This document shows, in pieces, positions 45,516 through 56,200 of a stretch of DNA of 64,000 nt. A program made the translations under genes and the position numbers. The notes below the pieces were generated by a model, which saw only the letters and a list, made by a program, of their open reading frames with translations, ran no database searches and was not told the origin of the DNA. The stretch is from Usnea hakonensis. Lineage: Eukaryota > Ascomycota > Lecanoromycetes > Lecanorales > Parmeliaceae. Where the stretch lies: contig BLJB01000138.1 in assembly GCA_013423325.1 (NCBI GenBank), positions 111,308-175,307 of the forward strand, in the 5' to 3' direction. Each line of letters starts with the position of its first letter. Within the stretch, counting starts at the first letter, position 1.

Positions 45516-47437
45516 ATGAAAAGCCATACTCACTTAACACACTTGACAGAGGAATTTGATAGCCTCGTTATCAAAAGCATGCACGACTGGCATGTGCCTG
45601 GACTGGCGATCGCTGTCATACGTGGGATTACTGTAGACGCCAAGGTAGGTGCATTCGTTCTTGTCCCGTCCTCCAATACTGCTCACTCTTTGTCCCATCG
45701 TCCGGCAAGGTGGGCGAAAAAGTCTTGGCACCAACTACCAAAATCTCTTTCAACGATATATTGATTTTTTGAAACAGTATTAATAGGTAAAGTTTTTGGT
45801 TACAAAATTATAGATCTTCTTAAAAAGAACTATTTTTATATGGATTACTTTTTTGTAAATGTGGTCATCATTAAAGTATAGCGAGTTAAAAAAACGACTC
45901 ATTTTTGTGTTCGGTCGCTTACCCCTGAATTTTACGCCCTGCCGGACGATGGGATAACCTGTTGATAGGGCTACGGCTTGGCTCAATTTCCGGATATAAA
46001 AGTGGGAGCAGACACTCTCTTCGATTGTGCCAGCACGTCGAAGTCGTTCACAGCCGCAGCGATCTCTCTGCTCGTTGACGACAATAAGGAGTTTCCGCAC
46101 GTTCAGTGGAGGACGCCAGTCTCGACGTTAGTCCCCGATTTTGTGTTACAGGACAGCTATGCAACAGCGAATGTCACGATAGAAGATATACTCTGTCATC
46201 GTAGTGGAATGCCGCGGTATATTCGCTTGCCATATCGCTTGAGATGCAACAGCTGACTCGCATCATCGGCAGACACGACGAGTCCTGTATGGCAGTGACG
46301 GCAAAGAAGCCGGACACGCCAGAATCAGTCACCCGCAATCTCCGGAACTTAGACCTTAGTCGACCCTTGAGAGCTGATTATCAGTACTGCAACTTGATGT
46401 ACACGGCTGCCAGTCACCTAGTCGTTGTCCTGAGCGGTCGCTCATTCGAGAGTTTCCTAAGAGACAGAATATGGACCCCACTCGAAATGCGAGACACTCA
46501 TCTTGGCATAAGCCGTGTTCTTGCCTTGGAGGCAAAGCATCAGCTAGCCCAAGGATACTGTTGGGACGAGGACAAGCAAGAGAGCTACCCAGCCCCTTAC
46601 TTAGATGAACCAGAAGGCGAAGGCGCAGGCTCCATCTTCAGCAATGTGCAAGACTACGCTAAATGGATCAAGATGATGATCAAGCGTACAGGTCCATTAT
46701 CGAGAGCTGCACACCGAGAACTAGTAAGACCTCGGATCATTTCCCAATCTCAGACTGAAGATGAGCCTGAAGGTGAGACCGAAGACTCTCCGAAACCTTT
46801 CCACAGCCATCTTCTATACGCTTTGGGCTGGGAAATCGAGACTTATCGCGGCTACACGGTAGTCGGACACGACGGCTGTGTCACTGGCTTCGGCAGCTCG
46901 ATGCGCTATCTCCCGCAGCTCGACTGGGGAATTGTTTTGTTCGGTAACTCGGACGGTGCGAACCCTGTAGCCGACATTCTCTGCTGGCATCTCATCGACG
47001 AGCTCCTCGCCGTGCCCACGTCCGAACGATTTGACTGGGACAAATTTGCCAGGCAACAGAAAGAAGCGTATGATAAAAAGCAAGAGCGGACGGATCTTTA
47101 CCCGGAGCGACCCGACCCTCCGCTTCCAATGGCAGCACCTCTGCAATCGCACGTAGGTAGGTATCGCAATGCAGGATATCACGACTTCCTCGTCGACTTG
47201 CAGAATGGTCAGCTTCACGTCGATGCGAAAGACCGCTCGTTTGCGTTCGATCTGTTATTCGAGCATGTTTCAGGAGAATATTTTGTTGCAGTGATAGTCG
47301 GCGCCATTGACGGCTACAGGGAAAAGGTGAAGGCCCAATTTGCGCTGGGTTCTGATGGAGTAGTACAACGCCTAGGCGTTGCCTTTGTGGTAGAGATGGA
47401 AGATTCAATGGTCTGGTTTACCAGGGTAGAGGATTGA
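45516..47437 (+). CDS. beta-lactamase/penicillin-binding-type serine hydrolase
   Basis: Three exons, 45516-45644, 45969-46216 and 46273-47437, give 513 aa. The catalytic SxxK is in FDCASTSKSFTAAAISLL, and the Tyr-x-Asn in ADYQYCNLMYTAASHLV. HRSGMPRHD bridges intron 2, and GHDGCVTGFGSSM carries the third motif (HxG type). A C-terminal lipocalin-like segment follows (VGRYRNAGYHDFLVDLQNG, VQRLGVAFV). The family covers esterases, amidases and transpeptidase-like enzymes; fungal members hydrolyse esters or lactones or act in secondary metabolism. No signal peptide is seen, suggesting a cytosolic location. The first intron is 324 nt rather than about 60 because of an inserted inverted-repeat element; the coding sequence is unaffected. 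Confidence 0.9.
45693..45954. mobile_element. 262-bp MITE-like insertion inside intron 1 of the serine hydrolase gene
   Basis: The ends are perfect 15-bp inverted repeats: TCCCATCGTCCGGCA at 45693-45707 and its complement ending at 45954. Weaker inverted similarity extends further inward (GGGCG plus an A run on both sides). The inside is AT-rich and non-coding. Without the insertion the intron would be 62 nt, like its neighbours. I see no clear target duplication, so the family is uncertain. Confidence 0.75.
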
Positions 47438-47652
47438 GCACGCTGAGGAAAACAGATTAGAGGGAATGGTCAAGACTGTTTGAGAGCGCTCATGGCTCTA
47501 ACACCCACGGCTCCGGATTGTCTGACTGAGCCTCGAAACATCTTAAACTATTGAAAATGAAGCTCATCATTAGCATGCAAATTATAGATCATATTTTTCT
47601 ATGCTTGCGCTGATTTCCCGTGAACACTGGGCGAGAAGTACGAGAGAAGCAC

Positions 47653-48749
47653 ATGTTTACCGGCAACTTCTGCGCTCTCATATCGCAACACGTGATTTAT
47701 GGTGCTATGCCCTTCATTGTGGCTTTTTCATCGGGATATTCAACCCTAAGCACCATACTCTTTCCCATTCGTCGGTTGGGACTTGTAGGGTATAGAGCGG
47801 AGTGTCGTGTAGCTATTTTGTTTACGTTATCTTGTGGTATGTCTGCTGCTTTGGCCTTTTACCCCAACTGCTCCGCTGTCCTTTTCGGCTCGTCGCGTGC
47901 TTTAAAGCTCGCAGTGTGGAGGACTTGGTGGAGGAGAGGTTTTTGAGCGTGCTGCCGCTTGCTTCGAGACTTGGTCTTTGGTTTGAGTCGACGGCGCGAA
48001 GCTATTCTCGTATTAGCGCTAAGAAAGAGGATGCGCGAGCTTTGGAGATACCCAGACCATCGACTTCGGCCCCAGAAACAAGCCCACGTCGAGTTTCCCA
48101 TCGTTCGCGATGGTCGGCTGCAAAGAATGAAGCGCCTTCATCGCAGAGCTGGGATTCCGTATCTGAGCCTTCGTTACCCGATGCCAACTCCGATTAACAG
48201 CCCATCTCATCCTCACCAAGCGCACCCACAGAAACAGTTGGAGGATCCACGCTCAGCAAAAAAATTGAGAAAGATGTCGAGTACACCACGGAGGCTTTTC
48301 AATGGCTGATGACTGACGCCTACAAATCAACCTTCAGGGGCATTTCCGAAGCTGAGAAGGGTGAACAGGACTTGACCTTCGATGTTACGTGAGTGAACAG
48401 CACAATCCTAACAAGCGTCGCTCGCTGATTGATATAAGGGCTCCACGCACTCGAGATATCACCATTGACGGTCTTGTGATGAAATTCACGCCTGATTTAG
48501 CAGGGGTTCTTCTGGTACGTGGCATCAAAGTGGAGATGATAGTGGAGGTATGTATAATTGACCTCTAGTGATGAAAAATGGACGTTGATCTCATACTAGG
48601 CTAATCCGAAATTCATCATCTCACGGGTAACAGGATTCTTAGTCAACAAGTCTCGGAGCTATTTGGAGCAGCGTTGGAATGTCGGCGTGTGCATAAGCAG
48701 GACTACTACAATGTCAGTGCTCCACTTTACTGTACCCTTAATACAATAG
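47653..48749 (+). CDS. five-exon gene of unknown function (293 aa)
   Basis: Exons 47653-47836, 47908-48158, 48201-48388, 48439-48547 and 48600-48749 have consistent phases throughout. Introns are 71, 42, 50 and 52 nt. The N-terminus has one or two hydrophobic stretches (VIYGAMPFIVAFSSGYSTL; VAILFTLSC). A Ser/Pro/Arg-rich linker covers about residues 100-160. The soluble C-terminal part contains EYTTEAFQWLMTDAYKSTF and TIDGLVMKFTPDLAGVLLV. The 42-nt second intron (gtatct...taacag) removes an in-frame TAA. Not recognised. The model is built only from splice signals and frame continuity, so exon ends, especially the first and last, may be wrong. Confidence 0.5.
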
Positions 48750-49085
48750 CTCACAGACCAATCTAGACTTACCTCATCTTAAGGCCATTTTGAGAATACT
48801 ACATTACTACTATCTACCCACCCACGCTGCACCCAGAGCTCCCAATATCTACTCTCCGCGTAAACAATTCACAAGTTGCTAAGCCTCTGGGCAATGTAAC
48901 AGTTGCCTTATTACCTGTCCGTCCTCCCTTCTGCTTAACACTGTGTCTTGAATTGATTGATAAAGCTCTATCAAGCTGAAGGACAGTCACTATTTCTTCA
49001 ATGTAAGGATAAAGACGGTCGTCCGATTATCTTTTGGCCCCCGTGGAAGATCCTTCGAACCTTAGACCTCGACACCAATACGATC

Positions 49086-49420
49086 ATGGAGAGCGTGACC
49101 AGCTCTCCAATTCTCAAACTACCTAAAGAACTACAGATCGACTGCTTCTCGGCCCTCGGCGAAGTTGATGGCGCTTTAGTCGACGCATTTAACATGGCCA
49201 TAACCAACAAAAAGCTGTACGCAATCTATGAAAAGCACCACCTATCAATAGATCGTCACATTGTTGTGAGTATATACTCAAGCGCTCACAAACAATTCGC
49301 TGACTTCCGATAACCCACAAGACCAGATCTAATGTCCACGCCTATGACATCTTACTGTCTCGTTTGTTAGGTTCCGGGAAGAAAAAGGCATTCGAAGTGC
49401 TCGCTAGATACTACTACTGA
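49086..49420 (+). CDS. small F-box-like protein at the border of the RIP block
   Basis: Two exons, 49086-49265 and 49322-49420, are joined in phase 0 over a 56-nt intron (gtgagt...cacaag) to give 92 aa. The N-terminal part ILKLPKELQIDCFSALG followed by AITNKKLYAIYEKHHL resembles an F-box helix pair. The second exon adds AYDILLSRLLGSGKKKAFEV and stops. It is short for an F-box protein, so it may be a truncated copy. The stop codon lies within about 20 bp of the point where base composition turns strongly AT-rich. Confidence 0.5.
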
Positions 49421-49579
49421 CTTGAATGGTGAATAGTATATGAAGAATACATAAATCTGAAATTCGTCGTCACTTAAGTACTAACTATTCTTATACTAGA
49501 TAATTCGGAAGCCTACTCTATATATTAGACTCTATTTATGACCTCTAAAGCCCCTTTAAGAGCTTTTTAATACCCCCTT

Positions 49580-50029
49580 TGTCACGAACAAGTAGTGTGT
49601 TAGTGGTGGACCCCGTGCCTTAGCGGGGTCCGGGGCTCTTTTTGGGTCGCATAGCTATGCGGTTAGTGGTACTACCACCTATAACCGTGACAAATGGTAG
49701 CAATACCGGGTTCGAATCCCGGGTCGGACTGGTCAGCTATTGGTAGGTTACTCGGCACTCGGGTTTCGGTAGGGGGCTTAATAAACCCCTCGTGCCTTCC
49801 TAAGCTACACTAGGCCATAGAGTAGCTTACGGGGCGCACCCTGGGGGGCTCCTACTTGGAAACATACTGTATAGGCTAGCGTATAGGGGTATACGCCTTC
49901 TTTCAAAGTAGATAATTATTACGAACAAGTAGTGTATTAGTGGTAAACCCCGTGCCTTAGCGGGGTCCGGGGCTCTTTTTGGGTCGTATAGCTATACGGT
50001 TAGTAGTACTACTATCTATAACCGTGACA
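49580..50029 (+). mobile_element. complete TRIM-like element (450 bp) with 113-bp LTRs
   Basis: Direct repeats at 49580-49692 and 49917-50029 are both 113 bp. The left one starts TGTCACG and both end CGTGACA. They differ only by transitions. The target duplication CCCTT (49575-49579 and 50030-50034) is perfect. The 224-bp interior starts two bases after the left LTR with TGGTAGCAATACC, a plausible tRNA primer-binding site. It has no coding capacity. This is the layout of a terminal-repeat retrotransposon in miniature. Confidence 0.8.
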
Positions 50030-52243
50030 CCCTTTAAGCTTCTATAAGACTATTAATAACTAGAAATTCTATTCGATATATTATTATACGATATTTAGAA
50101 TAGATGATTCTTAATAGTATCTTAGAGAGTCTCTATATAAGAATAAGATATTATATATAAGTTAAAAAAAGCTTTATTATCCGATAACCGCTAAGGCCTT
50201 AGTAATAAATTTAAGCGAGTTTCTTCCCCCACAAAAAAATACTCTCTATATAAAATTATTTAATTAATTAACTAATTAGAGTTTAATATAGCTTAAATTG
50301 CGACCTTATCTATCCCTAATAAGGACGAATTAGATTAGGCCTTAATACTATAAAAAAAGGGTACTAAGACTAGAGAGAGATAAATATTTCTATTAGATAA
50401 AAAGTCGTGGTCCTCTATAGACAATATAGATTAAATTATAGATAGTAATAAAGATATATTATCTCTACTAATATTTACTATTAAGTATACGTACTAAGCC
50501 CCGCTAGGGTAAATCCGAATAAGCGCCGATTATCTAAAAGTCCGACTTCGTTATAGTAGATCTAGACCTCTAGATAATCCGTAATAGTATCTATAAGTAA
50601 AAAAAGAATATACGCCCTCGTATACTAGAGACGATTTAGTAGTATAATAATAAATATATTAGTAATAGTATAAAGATACGCTAGTAAGTAAGATATAAGA
50701 GTAGATTTATCTATTAATAGTAAATATATAAGTTCTTTAAAGTACTACTTTATCTTTAGCTATATTTCTTAATTAATCGAAACCGATAGTAACTACGTTT
50801 TATAATATCGAGAAATTACTAAAATTAATTATCTATTTAATAGGGAGCTCTATATTTTCTTTAGAAGCCCTTATTAAGATAGTAGTAGTATCTTCTAAGA
50901 TACCTAATATAGAGAGATCTATTAAACTATTAATAGTAGAAACGACTATACCCTTAATAGTAATAACGATAGAATCGAGTATAGAATTAGTAGTAGCGAA
51001 AGCGATTATAAAATTAATAATAATAATAGTAAATTAATCTTCTATTTTATTATCTAAATTACTATCTAATTTATAAACTTAATCGTATAGATTAGAGTAC
51101 GCGTTAAATATCTTAGTATTAATAGTATCTATAGACTTTTTAAATAATATATATAAATAATTATTATCTTTTTTAGAAAGTCCGTATTTTATAATTATAT
51201 TAGTAATAGTTATTAATATAGTATAGTATATATATTTATATCTAATTAGAAACGTTATCTTAGTTTCCTATTTATTAAGTTAATAATAAAGGCTATTATA
51301 AGAATCGCTTAATTCGCTATTCCTTAGAATAAGGTCTAAATTTATATCTTAGAATATATAAAGTTATTCTATTAAAGACTTTATATCTATATTTATAATA
51401 TTAAGTTTCGCTTATAGGTCTAGTAGTAACTAGTCTAATATCGCTAGTATATCTATAAAGCCGTATCTCTTTTTTAGTATTAGAGTAGATTTTATTAGTA
51501 TTTTAATTAACTTAATAGAGGTAACTAATAGGGCTTTCTTTAGTACTTTTTTAATAGGGGTTATAGTAGTAGATAAAGCTTTTTTTAATAGATATTTTAA
51601 ATAGTTCTTCTACTAACTTTAGTAATTTAGTCGATTTTAGTTCTATCTTTTATTTTTTATTAGATAAAGTAGTAGTAGCTATATCTTTATATTTTAATAT
51701 ATATACTTTAAACTAAATTATAGAAATCTTCTTAGTTAGAGTAGTTAATTAGTTTTAAATATCTTAATATATATCCTTTTTTACTTATTTATTTTTAGAG
51801 TCCTAATACTTTATAATATCTTATTAGTTATTTAACTCGTTATCTTCTTTATTAGCCTTTAATTTATTTTTAATTTTAGTCTCTATATACTAGATTTATC
51901 TAGTACTTTATATTATTTTTAATATTATTATTTTTATTATCTTTATCTTAGCTTTAGCCTTTAGCGAGTCTATAATTAATAGTTTATACTTAGTTAACTA
52001 TACCTCTACTATAAGTCTATAGAAAATAGACTAAGTATTTTTTAGAACTAATCTAGACTAGATTACTAGTAAATTTAACGTTATTCTTTTAGAACTAAAT
52101 ATATTATACTTTTCTTCTAATAGAATATATCTAAAAATATAGGCCTCGGAGTTATAAATCTTCGCGGGCTAGCCTTTATATATAAATATCGATCTTAATT
52201 TATCTTTAGTAGTAAAGACCTCGGGCTATTTAACGCCCCTTGT

Positions 52244-52362
52244 TACCCCTTAGGGTGTATTATAGCCTATAATAGGGTGCGCCTTCTATAAAGTACGATA
52301 CCCTTACCCTATAACCTATTTCTTTTTCGGGTCTATAGTATAGTAGTTAGTGACCGCCCTAA
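52244..52362 (+). repeat. tRNA-related repeat, copy 1 (SINE-like)
   Basis: It shares about 119 bp with 52699-52816. Near its end AGTATAGTAGTTAGTG (52338-52353) resembles the D-arm/A-box half of tRNA-Asp or -Glu. AGTTCGAAT follows at 52392-52400, at normal A-box to B-box spacing. This suggests a tRNA-derived head degraded by RIP. Confidence 0.5.
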
Positions 52363-52698
52363 TAATAGTACCGTACTTTCGGTTCGGGCCTAGTTCGAAT
52401 AGGACTATATTCGGGCTATATAACTCGTTAGGGCGCTAACTATATAGAGGTAAAGTACTAATCTAGGTCTTAAGTTCGATCTAGGCTACGGTTAGTTAAT
52501 AATTCTAGACGGGTTAGCCCTAGATTAGGAGGTATTTAATATAATCTACGTAGAATTAACTCTAGGGATTAAACCCTTAGGGGTCGTCTTATAACGTATC
52601 GAGATTAAAATACTAGAATTACCTACCTTTCGGAGGGGGTTCTAGGGGTTACTAACGCTTAGGCGCCGAGGACGTCGCCCTAGAGAGAGGGATAGTAT

Positions 52699-52816
52699 TA
52701 CCCCTTAGAGTATATTATAGCCTATAATAGGGTACGCCTTCTATAAAGTGCGACACCCTTACCCTATAATCTATTTCTTTTTCGGGCCTATAGTATAGTG
52801 GTTAGTAATCGCCCTA
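52699..52816 (+). repeat. tRNA-related repeat, copy 2
   Basis: Second copy of the 52244-52362 repeat, differing mainly by transitions. AGTATAGTGGTTAGTA at 52792-52807 is less mutated than in copy 1 and nearly matches a tRNA-Asp 5' half. No B-box-like sequence follows here, so this copy is truncated or disrupted. Confidence 0.5.
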
Positions 52817-55800
52817 ACACCCCTATCGTCCTTAGAAAAGATAGAGTAAATAATTATAATAATTTAAATATCCGATAATTCTAATTTATCTAGTAAATAT
52901 ATATCGGGGTATTTAAAGATATTAGTAATAGACTCGTTAAAATAAAAATTACGCCTCGAAAAGGGTTAGATTAACTCACGTAGATCTTAGAAGGGTTAGG
53001 TACCCGTTTAGGTCTATAGGTCGGGTTAAAGATAATTTATATATGTTGTAGATTAGATAATAAATCCGAATTAAAAAAAAAAATAGGGTAGGTACCTAAC
53101 GAGTACCTATATAATAAATATATATATTATATATAAAATATTACTAATCGATATTAACCTTAATATAGTATAGTAATTAAGTATAATTTTAAGCCTAGTA
53201 TTCTCTACTTTAAAGAAGAATAATATCTAGAATAATAACTAGAATATCTATTATAAAGAGGAATAATATAAATAATATTTAGAATAATAATTAGAATTTA
53301 GACTAGATTATATAAAGCTAAATTAAAATATCTTTATATACTAGCTTATATCGCGAGGTAAAAGAAATAGCTTATTAGATAATAATACTAATAGGGAAAA
53401 TTCTTTAAATATCTTATTATAAATTTTTATAATAAAAAGATATACCCGTCTAGTATTCTTAAAATCTATATCTAGTTTAAATCTATAGGCTTTAATATTA
53501 TAATTCTCTAACTATTAGTAAGTTAGTCTAAATAAATTTATCTATTCTTTAACCTCTTTAATAATAAAATTCTTACTAATAATATATATAGCTATATTAT
53601 AATACGTAGCTCTCTCGCGTAGCGTAAAATAAATATATAAGAAAAATAATTTATTAAATATTATTATATTCTTTTAGATAATATAAATAATAGCTAGAAT
53701 AATAGCTAGAATATTAATAGACTTACTTTAATACGTAACGGCTTTTTTATTAAGAATAGATATTACTAGTATTTACCTAAAATTATATATCTATTTAGAT
53801 ACTATAATTTAAAAGAAAGGTTTAAAATACTATTAAATTATACTTTTTATATCTAGATAAATATATTTATTTCCTTCTATATTATATACCTTTAATCTAG
53901 TACTTACTTTTTAGTATAAAATAGAGTATTACTATCTTAAATATAAAGTATTTAAGTAGCTAAATTATAGCGAATATTGTTAGGGTTAGTATAGTAATGT
54001 AAGACTAGAAGGATAGATATATTTTTATACAAGTATCTAGTAGTATTCTAGTAAGACTAATTCTTGAAAAAGAAGAAGAGAAAGAGAGGGGAATTACTTC
54101 CTTAAACTTATTCGCTAAGAAGCTAAGCTAATACCTATATTACGTATACTAAAAGGATACGTAATACTTAGTAATATTATTATTATAGCGCTACTATCTT
54201 TAAGCTTAATAATTATCTCCCTTTCTAAAGATTCGTCCTCGAATCTATATCTCTATATCTAATACTTATTAAAACCCTAAAACCTAGTAGGAAAAGAAGG
54301 GAAAGAGTTACTATAATATAATAATTATAATATATACTTTACGCGAATCTAAATAGTAAATAAAGCGTATTTTTATTTTAGTAGTTAAATAATATATTTT
54401 ATTATCGTTACGCGGGTACTAAGTAACGTATAAAGTTTATATTTAGTAGGACTAATAATAAAATCTCGGGTATAAAATCTAATAATTTTAGGTTTATTTT
54501 TCTTACTTCTATAATATATCTTTATTAATACTTTAATTTCTAAATACTATTTTATTACTTTATTAATACTAGGGAGTTATCTTCTTTAGTTACGATATCC
54601 AATTTTAATCGTAATACTTAAGATAATCCTAGCTACGTATCTATTTAGAGTTCTATTCTTAATATTTAAATTCCCTTATATACGCGAGGTAGGCGTTTTA
54701 TCGAAGAAATCCTATTATCTATTCTAAGCGAGAATAATAAAAATTATATCTTCTATATTAATTTACTACTTTAAAATAAGATATAGTAGGCTATTTAGAT
54801 AGTTATTACTAAAATATCTACTTTAACCTTAGCGGGTACTAATAGTATATAGACTTTAAATTAGTCTATTACTAATTAGCCTTCTACTTCGATTCGAAGT
54901 CTAGTTATTAATCCTCTATATAATATAACTCTTTCTAAGGATAAATATATTACTCTATTAGATAGCTAGCGTATATTTCTATTAGGCTTCTACCGTAAAG
55001 CGGGGGCTCCTTTTCTAGGTAGTACGTCTTTAGTTTTTCTAGAGATCTCTATTAATCCCCTAAATAGACCCTTAGTCGTAAGTTTTAAACGTTATTAACC
55101 CGATATCGCTTATATATTCTTAGGGTAGTCGCCTAGCTATTATAAAATAATATAATAATCCTAATATTCTTCTTATAGAGAATACGTATTACCGGTATCT
55201 CTAATAGATATAGCGAACTAACCCTTATTCTTATAATACGTAATTTAATACTAAAGATTATATAGTATCTAAATATAATTATTATTATTAATTAAGGAAG
55301 GACTATATATTAATAGATTTTTCCTAGCATTCTAGTAATACGAGTAGTATTATTTATAGTTATACCTACTATTAACTTCTAGTAGCTACCTATAAATATT
55401 AGAATCTATAACTTAGCTAATAATCTAATATATAATTACTAAGTCTAGACTATCTCTATTCGTTATAGCCTTACTTTAGAATATATTATATATTATCCCC
55501 TTCGGCGCCTTAAGCGCTATACTATAGAGTTTAATTAATACTTAATAGCTATCTAATACGTAGTAGTACGATTTAGAAAAGCTAAAAAACTAGATTCTTT
55601 ATCTATTTAAGTTATTAAGACTAAGATCTTAAGGGGGATCTACGCGACTCTTAAAGCTATCTTAGATATATTATAATATATAGTATATTTATCGCTTTCC
55701 TTTTTATATTATCTATACGTTTTATAGATATTATAACTAATATTTTTTAGAATTACTTATCTTCTCTTAATAATATATAGCCTTCTATAGGACTACCCTT

Positions 55801-55872
55801 ACCTCCTAGAAATAACGATTCGAGTTCTAATAGTAGTTATTTAAATTCGCCCTTCGATAGGCTAAACTTATC

Positions 55873-56200
55873 TGTCAAGGACTAGACATAGATCGATGGA
55901 TTATTGTATACTAGGGACTAGGCTAGATACACAAGACGAAAGACGAGGAGAGAAATAGAATAGAGGGTAATAGGGTCTATATAGATAAGTAACCTAATAC
56001 GTAACTAGTAAGCAACCTTTTTATAGATAAAGGTCCTAGCAGGCATATACCTATATAGGGCTTCTAGGGCCATAGCGTAGGGGTTCCAATATACGGGACG
56101 CGTATCGTATATACGTATATTTAACGTTATTAGTATTCGAGCGTTAGTAGAGTAACGAGGTCGGTTCCTACTAGAGAGAGTCAGGTCTAGTACTATAATA
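55873..56200 (-). repeat. 3' LTR of the chromovirus (left copy)
   Basis: 328 bp, no indels relative to the right copy. Differences are transitions, including the terminal CCATGACA of the other copy read here as CTATAATA. Preceded by TTATC. Confidence 0.9.

Larger units (their letters stand above)
50030..55867. other. RIP-saturated AT-rich repeat DNA
   Basis: No open frame of useful length on either strand. CA and TG are almost absent over long stretches (for example none in 50881-50940 or 51241-51300), while CG persists. This is what RIP, which turns CpA into TpA on both strands, leaves behind. Apart from the tRNA-related repeats at 52.2-52.8 kb, the element types are too decayed to name. 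The right end should contain the 3' remainder of the older chromovirus split by the 6.7-kb insertion. Confidence 0.85.

Noticed and set aside
49600..49740. Functional tRNA gene
   Set aside because: A perfect B-box/T-arm exists at about 49701-49718, but no acceptor stem, D-arm or anticodon arm can be folded around it, and it lies inside the TRIM interior.
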